DNA of 10,000 bases from Cryptococcus deneoformans JEC21 (lineage: Eukaryota; Basidiomycota; Tremellomycetes; Tremellales; Cryptococcaceae), in assembly GCF_000091045.1 (NCBI RefSeq), contig NC_006682.1, forward strand, positions 542,501-552,500. Direction: 5' to 3'. Below are positions 1 through 8,590 of this stretch, one piece after another; position 1 is the stretch's first letter, and each line of letters begins with the position of its first letter. The notes beneath the pieces are model-generated. The model searched no databases. It was not told where the DNA came from and saw nothing but the letters and a program-made list of their open reading frames with translations. Both the position numbers and the translations under genes were made by a program.

Positions 1-101
1 ATTGTCTCTTTTTTTCTCCTTTTTCTCCACCTTTTTCACAGACCCTCCTGCTCATTATTCCCCTAACCAAAGCTCGCTCTCAAAAAGTTCAACTAATTGG
101 A
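1..101. other. Region 3' of the large gene; pyrimidine-rich on the plus strand
   Basis: No gene is supported here. On the minus strand this is the expected 3' UTR of the large gene. On the plus strand it begins with a T/C-rich tract ending TTTTTCACAG, which resembles a 3' splice site or a CT-rich leader of a neighbouring gene, but no plus-strand reading frame continues from it convincingly. Confidence 0.35.
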
Positions 102-3100
102 TCATCTCCCATCACCACCCTGCCACTCTTTGAACAATCCATCCAAGCTCTTCCCCACTAACACCGTCGGCAACGTCCTAATAATATCGCCCACCTTCTC
201 CTCCACCACTTCTAAACTCTCCCCGGCTTTCGCTGCATAATCCGTTGTCAGCCTATACATCGCCAAAATCGCCAATGAGACATGGGTCTGATGGGAGGCA
301 AAAGGTGAATCCGGTCGAATGAGGGTGGCGAGAGGACCAAAGGAGGGCACGGTGGATGTGCCAAGGGTAGGATTACGTTCTCCTCGTGCGAGACGTAGGA
401 GGATTTCAAGGAGGTCGTTGGGAGAAGAGGAGAGGTCGGCAATGAAAGCTCGACGAGAAGAAGGCGTGCCGAGGGAGCTGTTGGAGGCCCAATTATCGAG
501 AATGCTTTGCAACGTCGGTGCCTAAACTGTATTAGTATGCGGTCCCTGTTGCAATAAATGGCCAACTTACAGGATCAGGATCCACAACTTCCAACTTTCC
601 CCTCCAGCCTGCATCGACCCCCTTTCGGCTCTCAAACGACTCAAACAACCATGCGTCCGCCGTATTTGTCCGGAGCCATTTTGGTTCACTGAGAGGATTC
701 TTTTGGTTAAGGTAGACTGTCACTGTAAGCGGTTTCTTATCCATGGAAAGATTGGGCGAGAGGAGATGAAAGGGCGGGACGGTAGGATCAGATTCGGTTG
801 AAGAGTTGAGAGAGGATGCGTCTGAAATGGAATAAGGCACAAAACGGTCCTCGTTCTTGTTCCACAATTCCATCTACAGAAAGAATCAGTTTTTTTGAAT
901 GGCCGAAAGGCTACAGAGTTTAACGGGTTAACTCACCAAGACACCCTTTGGCAACCTTGCCTCTGCACCTTCCTCTTGTTCACTCGTCTCAAGCATCTTC
1001 AATTCTACCTCAATCTTTCCTTCCTTTCTCCATATCCTCACCTTTTCCACGACGTCTACATCAAAGCACATTCGTCTACGGCTATCCTCCCACAAGATCG
1101 ACAACCTATTCCATGACGGTTGCCCTTCCTTGAGCTGAGGTACTCCGCCTTTAGAGTTGGTATTGGTATTTGTGGTAGTCGATCCATGGGTACGGGGGTG
1201 CTCAGAGGTAGTGGATACAGAAGAATGTCTTCGAGCGCGAGTTTTATATGCTGAGGCAGTATTGGACGCAGAGGCAGCAAGGGCAGCAGCAATAGCTTCC
1301 GCAGAGTCGTCGGTTACTTTCTTCTCCTTTGTAGAAGCGGAAGTAGCGGGCGCCACCTCTGAGGCGATGCTGGGTTCGGCGGGGTTGGGAACGTCGGGGG
1401 TAGTAATAACGGCAGCACTTGGTTGTTCCTCACCAGTCGTAGGAGCATCTGTACTCTCAACCTTGTCCGCCGCAACAAGGGCAGCTTCATCCTCCGCATC
1501 TTGCCCATCTTGCTCCACAACGTTGCCCTCACCCTCCTCTGGCACCACGTTCTCATCAGCGGCAGCGTCATTCTCGATGAGGGTTTCAGCTTCACCATCC
1601 GCAGGGACCTCGCCATCGAGCGGGCCTTGTAAAGACGCATCCAAGTCTCCCTGATCAGTACGCATTGAGACGTCACCTTGGCCGATCTCTTCCTCGACTG
1701 TTTCTTGGGCACCCGATTCCTGTTCTTGTTCTGGGCGATGATAGCCTGAAAGTTCTTCACCCTCACCCTCACCCTCACCAGCAAAAGAAAGTTGACCCTC
1801 GATCGTTTGCTCCACTTGATCTTGATCTTGCTCGTTGGTCTCAGCTTCGCCTTGTACAGGCACATGCGCGGGAGCGTTGGAAATTGGAACAGGGGCGGCA
1901 TCATCATCCTGCTGCGTCTCTGTATCTGGCTTGGTAGACGCCGCGCCTTCAACAGGTTCCCCCTCGGCCTTTTCACTTTGCTCTTGCCCATGCTCTGTCT
2001 GGGGTCCAACTTTCTGTCCCTGCTCTTGCTCCTTCCCTTCTCCCTCCACACCCTTCTCAGCCCCGCCCGCAGCCATCACACTCGTAGCCACACTACTATC
2101 CCTCCTCCACCTCTTATTACCCGCATTCCCACGGACTTTGGGCATTCGATCAAGTTCGGGGGGAGAATTAAAGTAGATCCTAAACCTGTTGGAATTTGAT
2201 TCGAATTTGCTTAGCGCGTTGTTACCTGCTGTATTGGTACTGGTACCGGCCGTCGTCGCAGCGGTGGTGGCGGCTGTAGCGCCTGAGCCGAAGCCAGAGG
2301 TTGAAGTAGTGTTGCCGTCGCCAGAACCAGGAGCGGGCACTTGCTTGGCGAGGGATGGAGGGTTGGGTGCAAGGTTGGATTTCTTGTGCGCAAGGAGGTA
2401 GGCAGCGGTACGTTTGGCTGAATGTTCGTCTTCTGTATGATCAGATCATGTACACCACAACAAACATTACCAGATAATTATTTTTTTCGAGACCCATTCC
2501 CACACATGGCGATTAAAAATAAAATAAAAACCAAAGAAAAAAAACGCAAGTGAAACATGGGAATGATTTGGGAATAAGAAATTTCGAGGTGGGAGGGGGG
2601 GCGCGAGAGAAAAGAGGAGGGGGAAAAACGAAAAACCAAAAGTCAGAACAAAGAACCAAATGAAACGGAAAAGGCATTTTTGGATAAGGGGGATAGAACA
2701 CACCAGCATCAGGAGACTTTGCCTTTCGTTTTTCACCACGCTTTTCCTTTTCCTGTTCCTTTTCATCTTTCCCCTCTTTCTCTTCGTCCTTTACTTTACC
2801 CTTTTCCTCTACATCTTCAGCCTCGGCAATGAGGGCCTCAGTGCCAGTGACAGAAGGAGCAGCTACATCTTCGCCCTCGCCCTCAAGAACTGGCGAGGGG
2901 TCAAGGGATTCTGGCTCTTGCTTGATTGTCACTTTCTTTTCAGGCGACTGGTTCGCTTGGGAGGTAGGTATGGGTGCAGAGACAGACACTGATGCAGGTT
3001 CGGCCTCTTCCTCCTCAACCTTGACTAGACCATCATGGGTCTCAATTTGAGCCTGAAGCTGATTCTCAGTCTCACCCTCGCCAACCGCAACCCCGACGAG

Positions 3101-4742
3101 ATCCGGAACTTTGCCATCTACAATCCCCCATTCCCAAACATTTTGACCACTACCAAACTTTACACCCACGATCCTAAAGTCCGTCATCGTCGGTTTCACT
3201 TCCTTATTATCCTTTTCTTTCCCTCCCTGATTCCTCTTCTTTGCTTGGGCTTTCTCAAAGCCCTTGTTACCTTTGAACGCCCCTCCTCCACCACCACCGC
3301 CTGCTTGGTTAAAGCCGGGAAGGTTACCGGCAGAAGATGAAGCAGAAAAGGTGGAAGACACATCATTCCCGTTCGCGTTTGCGTTTCGGCGCATGTTGGC
3401 AGGACCACGAGGAGCGTTGGGTGCACCCCTCCCTCGGGCTGGATGTCCACGCATTGGGGCAGCCATCCCGCCGGCAGGAGGAGGAGGACGAACCATACCC
3501 GCCCCTGCGCCAGCGCCTGGCCCCATGGCAGCCGGCCCGGAAGGACCGGCATTAAAAGCTACAGGGGGTGGTCCCCCATTCCCCAAATGAATCGGCGGAC
3601 GAACAGCAGCAGCTGTGTTTTGGCCATGCCCGTGAAACTGATTGTGAGGACCGCGACCACTTACGTTACGATTCCCAAACGGCTGACTTGAGCTCGGACC
3701 TGGACCTTGCTTTGGGCCGCCGGCTTGCATAGAGTTGGTGTTGTTCATGTTATTGTTGTTGCTGTTGGGCGGACGGTTGTTCATCCTGTTACCGGCGGGA
3801 CCAGGTGGCGCATCGAATCTCGGTCGCTTTGCTGGCGGGAAGCCGCCGCCGCCGCCGGGACCGGAAGCAAGACCGCCGACTTGAGGGCTGGACATGGGTG
3901 GACGTGGAGGTCGGTTTTGCTGCGTGGGAGGTCGGAAAGGCGTTGGTGCCGGCGGCTGCATTGGTGAGGGACTAGGGTTCGCATTGACGTTGGGACGGTA
4001 AGACGGCTGCTGGGGAGGAGGGGTATACGACTGTTGAGCCGCTGGAGAATAGTACTGTTGTTGATAGGCTGGGTATGCTTGCTGCGCCACTGGCTGAGGA
4101 CGGAAACCAGGTTGTTGTTGCTGTTGCTGCTGCTGTACAGAAGCCTGAGGTTGAGGTTGACCCCATGCATATGCCTGTTGTCCCGCTGGTGCTGCCGCTG
4201 CCGCTGGTGGTGGCCCCGCTACTGCCGCTGTTTGATGCGGCGGCCTTGCTCCGGGTTGCGGCCGAGCTGGATACGCCTGGTACTGTTGCTGGCCATATGC
4301 CTGTTGCTGGCCGTACCCCAGACTGGGCTGTGTGGCAGCTGTAGCATACGCCTGGGTGTTGGGCGGAGGCCTGTAGGGCTGGGACGGGCCGGCGACAGGC
4401 TGCGGCTTGTTGTGCTGGGCACCAGCGCCGTAGCCATAGTTGGCGTAGGGATTGTTCACGGTGGGCGTGCCGGCAGCTGGCGGCTGAGCCGGCATCGCCG
4501 GGGCAGAGTATGCCTGCTGCGTGATCCCCTGCGCCTGTGTTTCTGTGAGCATAGACTGTGGACAGATGCGGGCGACTTGCCTGGTAGTAGGCGGCCCAGG
4601 CAGCGGCATGTGCTGCAGCCTGTTCTGGCGTCTGGCCGTACGGATTCTGGTGCTGCTGCTGGGCGGGGGGCTGTCCCGGGGGGAGCGGGGGCGCTGGGCC
4701 CTGTGCGCCCTGGGGATACTGCTTCCCGGCGTGCTTGTTCAT
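102..4742 (-). CDS. Large Q/P/G-rich, acidic, mostly disordered protein of unknown function (five exons, 1403 aa)
   Basis: I do not recognise this protein. Proposed exons, in reading order: 4742-4581, 4534-2704, 2432-937, 873-571, 521-102. All junctions keep frame, totalling 1404 codons with a TGA stop at 104-102. The start is chosen because ATG at 4742 has an A-rich context (GCAAAATG) and opens the frame. Residues 1 to about 300 are rich in Q, P, Y and A, with eight Gln at 188-195. A basic KRPRFD motif (290-295) is a possible nuclear localisation signal. An RG-rich stretch (about 414-437) resembles RNA-binding RG regions. A more ordered island (about 505-530) contains TDFRIVGVKFG and WEWG. 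IKQE (591-594) fits the SUMO consensus. A Glu/Gln-rich acidic region covers about 790-1000. Ordered segments follow at 743-757 (NRFRIYFNSPPEL), 1105-1144 (RLSILWEDSRRRMCFDVDVV) and through exons 4-5. The composition suggests a nuclear transcription, chromatin or RNA factor; that is inference only. Two separate genes are unlikely, because exon 3 has no early ATG and splices in phase. Confidence 0.72.
1758..1779 (-). repeat. Hexanucleotide tandem repeat coding Gly-Glu
   Basis: CACCCT is repeated three and a half times on the plus strand. On the coding minus strand it encodes alternating Gly and Glu (GEGEGEGEE) in the acidic region of the large protein. It is a slippage-prone short tandem repeat that could vary in length between strains. 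Confidence 0.75.
2433..2703 (-). other. Unusually long (271 bp) pyrimidine-rich intron 2 of the large gene
   Basis: The donor is GTGTGT after exon GCTG, and the acceptor is CATACAG before AAGACGAAC. Splicing joins codon G|AA in phase, giving SPDAEDEHSAKR. It is four to five times longer than most introns here. The sense strand is rich in C and T runs, like fungal leaders. The upstream frame stays open 64 codons into the intron to a stop at 2513, so retention would give a roughly 727-residue isoform with a hydrophobic, Phe-rich tail. Confidence 0.65.
4112..4135 (-). repeat. Polyglutamine tract (CAG/CAA repeat)
   Basis: Eight consecutive Gln codons, CAG mixed with CAA, lie in the N-terminal prion-like region of the large gene (residues 188-195). 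The codon mixture should make it more stable than a pure CAG run. Confidence 0.85.
4535..4580 (-). other. 46-bp GC-AG intron 1 of the large minus-strand gene
   Basis: On the minus strand the exon ends CAG and the intron begins GCAAGT, the strong consensus of the rare GC-donor class. It ends ACACAG. Removing 46 bases joins residue Q54 to A55 exactly in frame (AAWAAYYQ then AQGITQQAY). The two flanking reading frames differ, so some event of this length class is required. The small intron-sized gap and CTCAC branch-like sequence support splicing over a sequencing error. No GT donor nearby gives a better join. Confidence 0.7.
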
Positions 4743-4792
4743 TTTGCAGCGATGAGATGCAAGTGCAAGAGAGCGTTCTGTAATCGAAAAAG

Positions 4793-4815
4793 GCGGCGCA
4801 TTAGTTCCGCGCCGC
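4793..4815. repeat. GC-rich inverted repeat in the divergent promoter
   Basis: GCGGCGC at 4793-4799 is matched by its exact reverse complement GCGCCGC at 4809-4815, around a 9-nt AT-rich spacer. It lies near the centre of the gap. It could be a dimeric transcription-factor site or a hairpin; the role is inference. Confidence 0.5.
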
Positions 4816-4832
4816 AGGGATTAGAAATTTTG

Positions 4833-4861
4833 TGTAATTGCCCGCTGTGATTTGTAATTGC
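4833..4861. repeat. Direct repeat TGTAATTGC, 20-bp period
   Basis: TGTAATTGC occurs at 4833-4841 and again at 4853-4861, exactly 20 bp apart (about two helical turns). The second copy ends 17 bp before the plus-strand start codon. The spacing suits a repeated protein-binding site, but no factor is identified. Confidence 0.45.
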
Positions 4862-4878
4862 ACCATCTCCCCCCCACG

Positions 4879-7002
4879 ATGCCGTCCACGGCCCAGAACA
4901 CGCTGCCCCTGCCGTATGCGCAGGTGGCGGCACAGCCAAGGCGAGAGCAGAGACAGCCCACACGGTGAGCAGCGAGTCCAGCAGCCAGAGAAACCCGCTC
5001 ACGCCCCGCAGAACATCCAAGCTCGGCAGCAGTACGTCCCAGCACACACCCCTATGCATCGCCCACTGACATGTCTGCCAGAGCTCAAGGTCCTCCCGAC
5101 CCAGCCAGAGACCCCCACCATCCCAGAGGAGGAAGAGGACGACGATGGGACAGGCCGCGCACTTGCCGATCACGACGAGTCTGAAGGCGTCGAGGTGCGT
5201 CTGCTTGGCTTTGCAGAACGGCCATGCATGCTGTCGACGATCGCAGGCGCTGACAGCAGAGACGCAGTTCTACACGCCCATCTCCCAGATCCCAAAGGGC
5301 ACAGCCCGTCGAGACGCCCAGCGTCTCACCAAGTCCGAAAAAGCCAAGCTCCCGCGGGTGACAGCGTACTGTACCGCAGCGTGCGTCCATACTCCTGCCC
5401 GCTGCCCAGATTCAACGTCCTAACGACTCGACTGACTTGTAGCACGTACAACCTGCAGGCGATGCAAGCCTACCTCGCCTCCCGCCCGGCATACCACCGC
5501 ACCCACCCGCGCATGTTCGACACCGAATGTCTACACACGCCATACCTGCCCCCTCCCACCCTGGGCCCGCACGGCATGTCAGCCCATAGAAATTCTCCGA
5601 GGCTGAAACCTGTCTCTGGAGCTGGTCATGTACCAGAAGGGGATTTGCTCAATTTAGGGAATGACTATTCATCAACGGCTCATAAACGTGCCAGCTCGCC
5701 AAGCCGATCTAACCAGAACCAAAACCAAAACGAGGTAAAGCGCCAACCGGGGTTCTCTAAACGACCCGGTAGCGGGCGCAAGAAATCCTCTTCTGGGTCA
5801 ACGTCCAAAGACACCGGCGCGGATGGGATGACGGATAGTGAGAGGGAAGAGGATGATGACTTTGAAGACGAATGGATCCCGGACGTGTTCCTGTTCGAGT
5901 ATGGGTGCGTCGTGCTTTGGGGAATGACGGAAAGGGAGGAGAAAAAGTTCTTGGCTAGCATGTGTGTCTTTTAATGTGCTATTCATAGGACGTACGAGCT
6001 GACGAGGATAACAGAAAGAGGTTTGAAATTGAGAGATTATCAGCCGAAGACGTCGAGATGGAGGACCTCAATTTTTACTATGCCGATTACTCTCGGTACG
6101 TCGCTTTCCACTCCATACACCTCTCCCAAATCACAAACGCTGAGACTTTTGCCAACTTGTTTCAAGTATATACAACGACGTAATCACGTTGCGTAAAGGA
6201 TCTTCCTACATGTACGTCCTCTCCCCTAATGCCTTTTTTTTTTACCTCTCGCATACCTGCTTCGACTAACACGATTCTACATGATGACAGGACAAAACTC
6301 TCCCTTTCACATGCGCTCTCCCAATCCGTCAAGATATCACTATTCGAAGAACTCATCATGGGTACGATCGAGCAAACGAAAGATATCCCCAAGAGCCTTT
6401 CCGAAACTGGAAAAATTGGCGTGCGTCCCTTCCCCATCTTGGGTTATCATCAAGTTTGCAAGTTTACTAATCGTCTTCTTCCTTTCCTTTTCTTCTCTGT
6501 ATGATGATTGTAGTTGCCAAGAAGTGAGATTATGAAGCAGATCGGAAACCTTTTCATTCTGCGTATCAATATCAACCTCGTCGGGTCTATCCTCGATTCT
6601 CCCGTAAGCCGTTTTCTTCCCCCCTCCCTCTTTTGCACCCCACTAATCCCTGCCTTTTTTTTCCCTCTCCCTCTACCTCCCCCCCCGATCTGAAACGACA
6701 GGAATTCTTCTGGACATTCCCCGACCTCGAACCACTCTACAACGCCGCCCGGTCATACCTCGAAATCGGCCAACGTGTCGAACTCTTAAACGCCCGTGTA
6801 GATGTTTTGCAGGATATGCTCAAGTTGTTGAAGGAGAGTGTGAATTCGAGTCATGGAGAGAGGTTGGAGGCTATTGTCATTTTCTTAATGTCCGTCCTTA
6901 CCCAACACGACTTGTTACTGATGCTGACGAATGGAAATGTCCAGTGGAATTGAGATTGTCCTCGGTATCATCACCATTCTTGTCGATCTCAGTTTCTCGT
7001 AG
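4879..7002 (+). CDS. RMD1: DUF155 family protein, Rmd1/Rmd8 (RMND1-like), 11 exons, 487 aa
   Basis: Proposed exons: 4879-4964, 5012-5031, 5082-5194, 5247-5380, 5443-5961, 6015-6095, 6167-6211, 6291-6420, 6514-6603, 6702-6889, 6945-7002. They total 488 codons with a TAG stop, and all ten introns are GT-AG and 47-98 bp. The start ATG is the one that leads in phase into the family motif RTSKLGSKLKVLP (residues 29-41). Next come RVTAYCTA (110-117) and a Ser/Asn/Gln-rich linker (about 150-255). The DUF155 core begins at FEYGCVVLWGM (269-279) and continues with IKRFEIE, EDLNFYYADYSR, SHALSQSVKISLFEE, KQIGNLFILR and FFWTFPDLEPLY. One hydrophobic membrane segment (about 462-483) ends the protein. Yeast Rmd1 and Rmd8 were named for a meiotic nuclear division defect; human RMND1 is a mitochondrial inner-membrane protein supporting mitoribosomes. 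I see no clear mitochondrial presequence here. The family call is firm, the choice between Rmd1 and Rmd8 is not, and the exact acceptor of exon 4 is the least certain junction. Confidence 0.88.
5012..5031 (+). other. 20-nt microexon (exon 2) of the DUF155 gene
   Basis: This exon encodes only the core of RTSKLGSK. It is bordered by acceptor CCGCAG and donor GTACGT, with introns of 47 and 50 bp. Skipping it changes the frame. It is supported because inclusion restores a family N-terminal motif and connects two frames that cannot otherwise be joined. Confidence 0.7.
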
Positions 7003-7011
7003 AAATCCCGA

Positions 7012-7048
7012 CGACTCAAAAAATCGACATCGAGTCGAAACTGAGTCG
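7012..7048 (+). repeat. Inverted repeat just after the DUF155 stop codon
   Basis: CGACTC (7012-7017) can pair with GAGTCG at 7032-7037 or with a second copy at 7043-7048. Farther out, GATCTCAGTTTC (6985-6996) pairs imperfectly with sequence at 7037-7053. The result is a possible stem-loop across the stop codon and early 3' UTR. The role is unknown. Confidence 0.4.
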
Positions 7049-7178
7049 AGATCAAGATTGCGTCAAGAAGCCCAGATCTGTAACAAATGAAAAGGTTTGA
7101 GCAAGGACGGACAGCTAGGGAAGGGGCAGTGTAAATGCAGTTAAATAGATGCTGATACAGCGAAGCCTTGTATGTATG

Positions 7179-7184
7179 AATAAA
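7179..7184 (+). terminator. Candidate polyadenylation signal of the DUF155 gene
   Basis: AATAAA lies 177 nt after the DUF155 stop codon, directly preceded by TATGTATG, which resembles the UA-rich efficiency element of yeast 3' ends. It is a sequence match only. Confidence 0.4.
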
Positions 7185-7561
7185 AATGGAAGAAGAGCGT
7201 TATTATGGAGCAATTTTGCTTCCAAAAAGTGGGTGTAAAAGCAGGAGATCAGGCGGGAAAATGGAAAGGGGAGAAAGCCATGATAATTAGAGAAGCGTCT
7301 TGAGAAAATAAAATGATACGTCTTGCCTGGTCCTTGTCGCAGGATAAAAAGATCAGATCCAGCACGTGTAATCAATCAAACCGTATTTCCGAAGACTAGC
7401 TGTTCGTAATCGCCTAATCCGTCAGGATAAATACGCCCAGCCATACCTTTCGAAACCTCTTGCTGCACCGATATTGTATGCCTTTTCTCAGCAAACCCCT
7501 CATCATTGCCCTTGCGTATAAGAAAAGGCAGTGAAATGCATCTAATACAATAAACAGCAAA

Positions 7562-8303
7562 TTACTTGGTGTGGTGGATCCTAAGCTTGCCGGGAACGTG
7601 AACATAGTTGTTCGCTAAACCACCATCGATCAGCCAACTATTATCATCCCAAAAAAAAAGAAAAAAAGAATGAGAATGATGACTCACCATAGCTCTTGGG
7701 AGGAATCTCAATTTTCTTCGGCTCATCAACCTTGTATGGCCATCCTTGCTTCTCAGCAAAGTAAATCGCGTCCTCCTTGGACCTAAACGCCAAAGTGGTA
7801 CCCTGCACATAATCCGCCGAAGACGCCCAGCCCATGAGTCGGTTCTCCCATCGGCCAGCACCTTGCAGAACATCAAAGTCGATTATCCATCGCTTGGTCT
7901 TGCCCTTGGCAGATTGCATAGTGTTTTTTGTGGGACGGAAGATACGGACCGGTCGGTGGAGGAGCTCGGCTGTGGTTTCACGTAGGTGTGGAAATGCGGA
8001 AAGATGGAGATTGTCAGCGAGTGTGACACGGTAGGTGAGCGCATCATACGTGAGATGACTCTTGTCAATCCCGCGCAGAACTGAAGGGGTAGACGTACCA
8101 GGAGCTCCGGAAACAAGGTCGGCCTGAGGACCATTGGCCAACTCGTACTCTGTAGGAACTGTACCATCCTGGACGGTAGGGACCGGGGTGACGGGGGATT
8201 CTGGCCTGGTGGAAGTGTTGAGGGCCGGAGCAGTGTAGTGGAGAGTCCTCCTGGCTGCCGTGGTGAGCTGTGATGATCTGAAGAGTGGTCGGAGGGAGAA
8301 CAT
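7562..8303 (-). CDS. NDUFS4: NADH:ubiquinone oxidoreductase (complex I) subunit NDUFS4, mitochondrial precursor
   Basis: This is an accessory subunit of respiratory complex I, sited near the NADH-oxidising module of the matrix arm and needed for its stable assembly. Exons are 8303-7688 and 7614-7562, joined in phase across a 73-bp intron (donor GTGAGT, acceptor TTTAG), giving 222 residues. The conserved core runs from about 117 to 206: RPVRIFRPTKNTMQS, KRWIIDFD, RWENRLMGWASSADYVQG, RSKEDAIYFAEKQGWPY and KSYG. This matches the human subunit closely (its core has NNMQS, RWENPLMGWAS, KEDAVSFAEKNGW and KSYGANF). The N-terminus is basic with Ser and no acidic residues for about 30 residues, typical of a mitochondrial presequence. 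A low-complexity stretch (about 30-75) makes it longer than the 175-residue human precursor. The short last exon encodes ANNYVHVPGK and the tail to TAA. If the intron were retained, a Phe/Ser-rich tail would replace this end. Confidence 0.95.
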
Positions 8304-8590
8304 GGCGGGCAGTGGTTGGGTGTGGGTGTAATGAGAGAGGATTCAATAGCAACGCACAGATTGGTTGGATCCGCGGGATCAAATTGACGGAAGCGGACGG
8401 AACCAAATCATCTCCACTTAATAATGCCACATTAATAGGCGTTTCGTACCACGTCGGAGATGAGGGGACACTCCGTGTTGCTCGGCCAAAACGACAAGAA
8501 TTCAACACAAATGCATGACGGAGGAGTGACATACGTGCTTTTTGCGACTCTTGAAAGCTAATAAACAATGCAGCAGCGCTATCAAGCACA
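8304..8590 (-). promoter_or_regulatory. Promoter and leader of NDUFS4, with a CCAAT box at 8360-8364
   Basis: This is the 287-bp gap between the NDUFS4 start codon and the stop of the next minus-strand gene upstream, so it holds that gene's 3' end and the NDUFS4 promoter. On the minus strand a CCAAT pentamer (8364-8360, within CCAACCAATCTG) lies about 57 bp before the ATG. CCAAT is the binding site of the fungal HAP complex, a regulator of respiratory genes. Whether it is used here is inference. No gene is seen. Confidence 0.5.

Larger units (their letters stand above)
4743..4878. promoter_or_regulatory. 136-bp divergent (bidirectional) promoter region
   Basis: This gap separates the start codons of the large minus-strand gene (4742) and the DUF155 gene (4879), so it must hold the start-proximal control sequences of both. 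It contains a GC-rich inverted repeat (4793-4815), a 9-bp direct repeat (4833-4841 and 4853-4861) and a CT/C-rich run just before the plus-strand ATG. I see no clear TATA box. Either transcript may begin inside the other gene. Confidence 0.6.
7003..7561. other. Gene-free gap between convergent genes (3' UTRs)
   Basis: The DUF155 gene ends at 7002 (plus) and the NDUFS4 gene ends at 7562 (minus), so this 559-bp stretch should hold both 3' UTRs and their polyadenylation sites. Short minus-strand open frames at 7115-7375 and 7414-7605 show no recognisable protein character. I see no tRNA or convincing snoRNA. Confidence 0.6.

Noticed and set aside
1314..2051. 245-residue Arg/Lys/Leu-rich minus-strand ORF
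   Set aside because: It is a shifted frame of the acidic exon 3 of the large gene. The Glu/Gln-rich frame there is the one that splices in phase on both sides.
102..2432. The C-terminal part of the large gene as a separate gene
   Set aside because: There is no suitable ATG at its beginning (the apparent start at 2340 is GTG), and exon 3 joins the upstream exon in phase with good splice sites.
4034..4783. 249-residue plus-strand ORF
   Set aside because: It is antisense to the Q/P-rich region. The Leu, Arg, Cys and Trp-rich composition is the expected mirror of CAG/CCX codons, and it runs through the opposite gene's intron and start.
4838..5974. Continuous 378-residue plus-strand ORF as the true start of the DUF155 gene
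   Set aside because: Its first 80 codons have no family similarity and it misses the RTSKLGSK and RVTAYCTA motifs, which lie in other frames and are recovered by GT-AG introns.
7115..7375. Small 86-residue minus-strand protein in the convergent gap
   Set aside because: It has no good start context, low-complexity hydrophobic content and a position in the expected 3' UTRs.
7414..7510. C/D box snoRNA (ATGATGA and CTGA motifs on the minus strand)
   Set aside because: Box-like motifs are present but their spacing is poor and I see no terminal stem, so chance is more likely.
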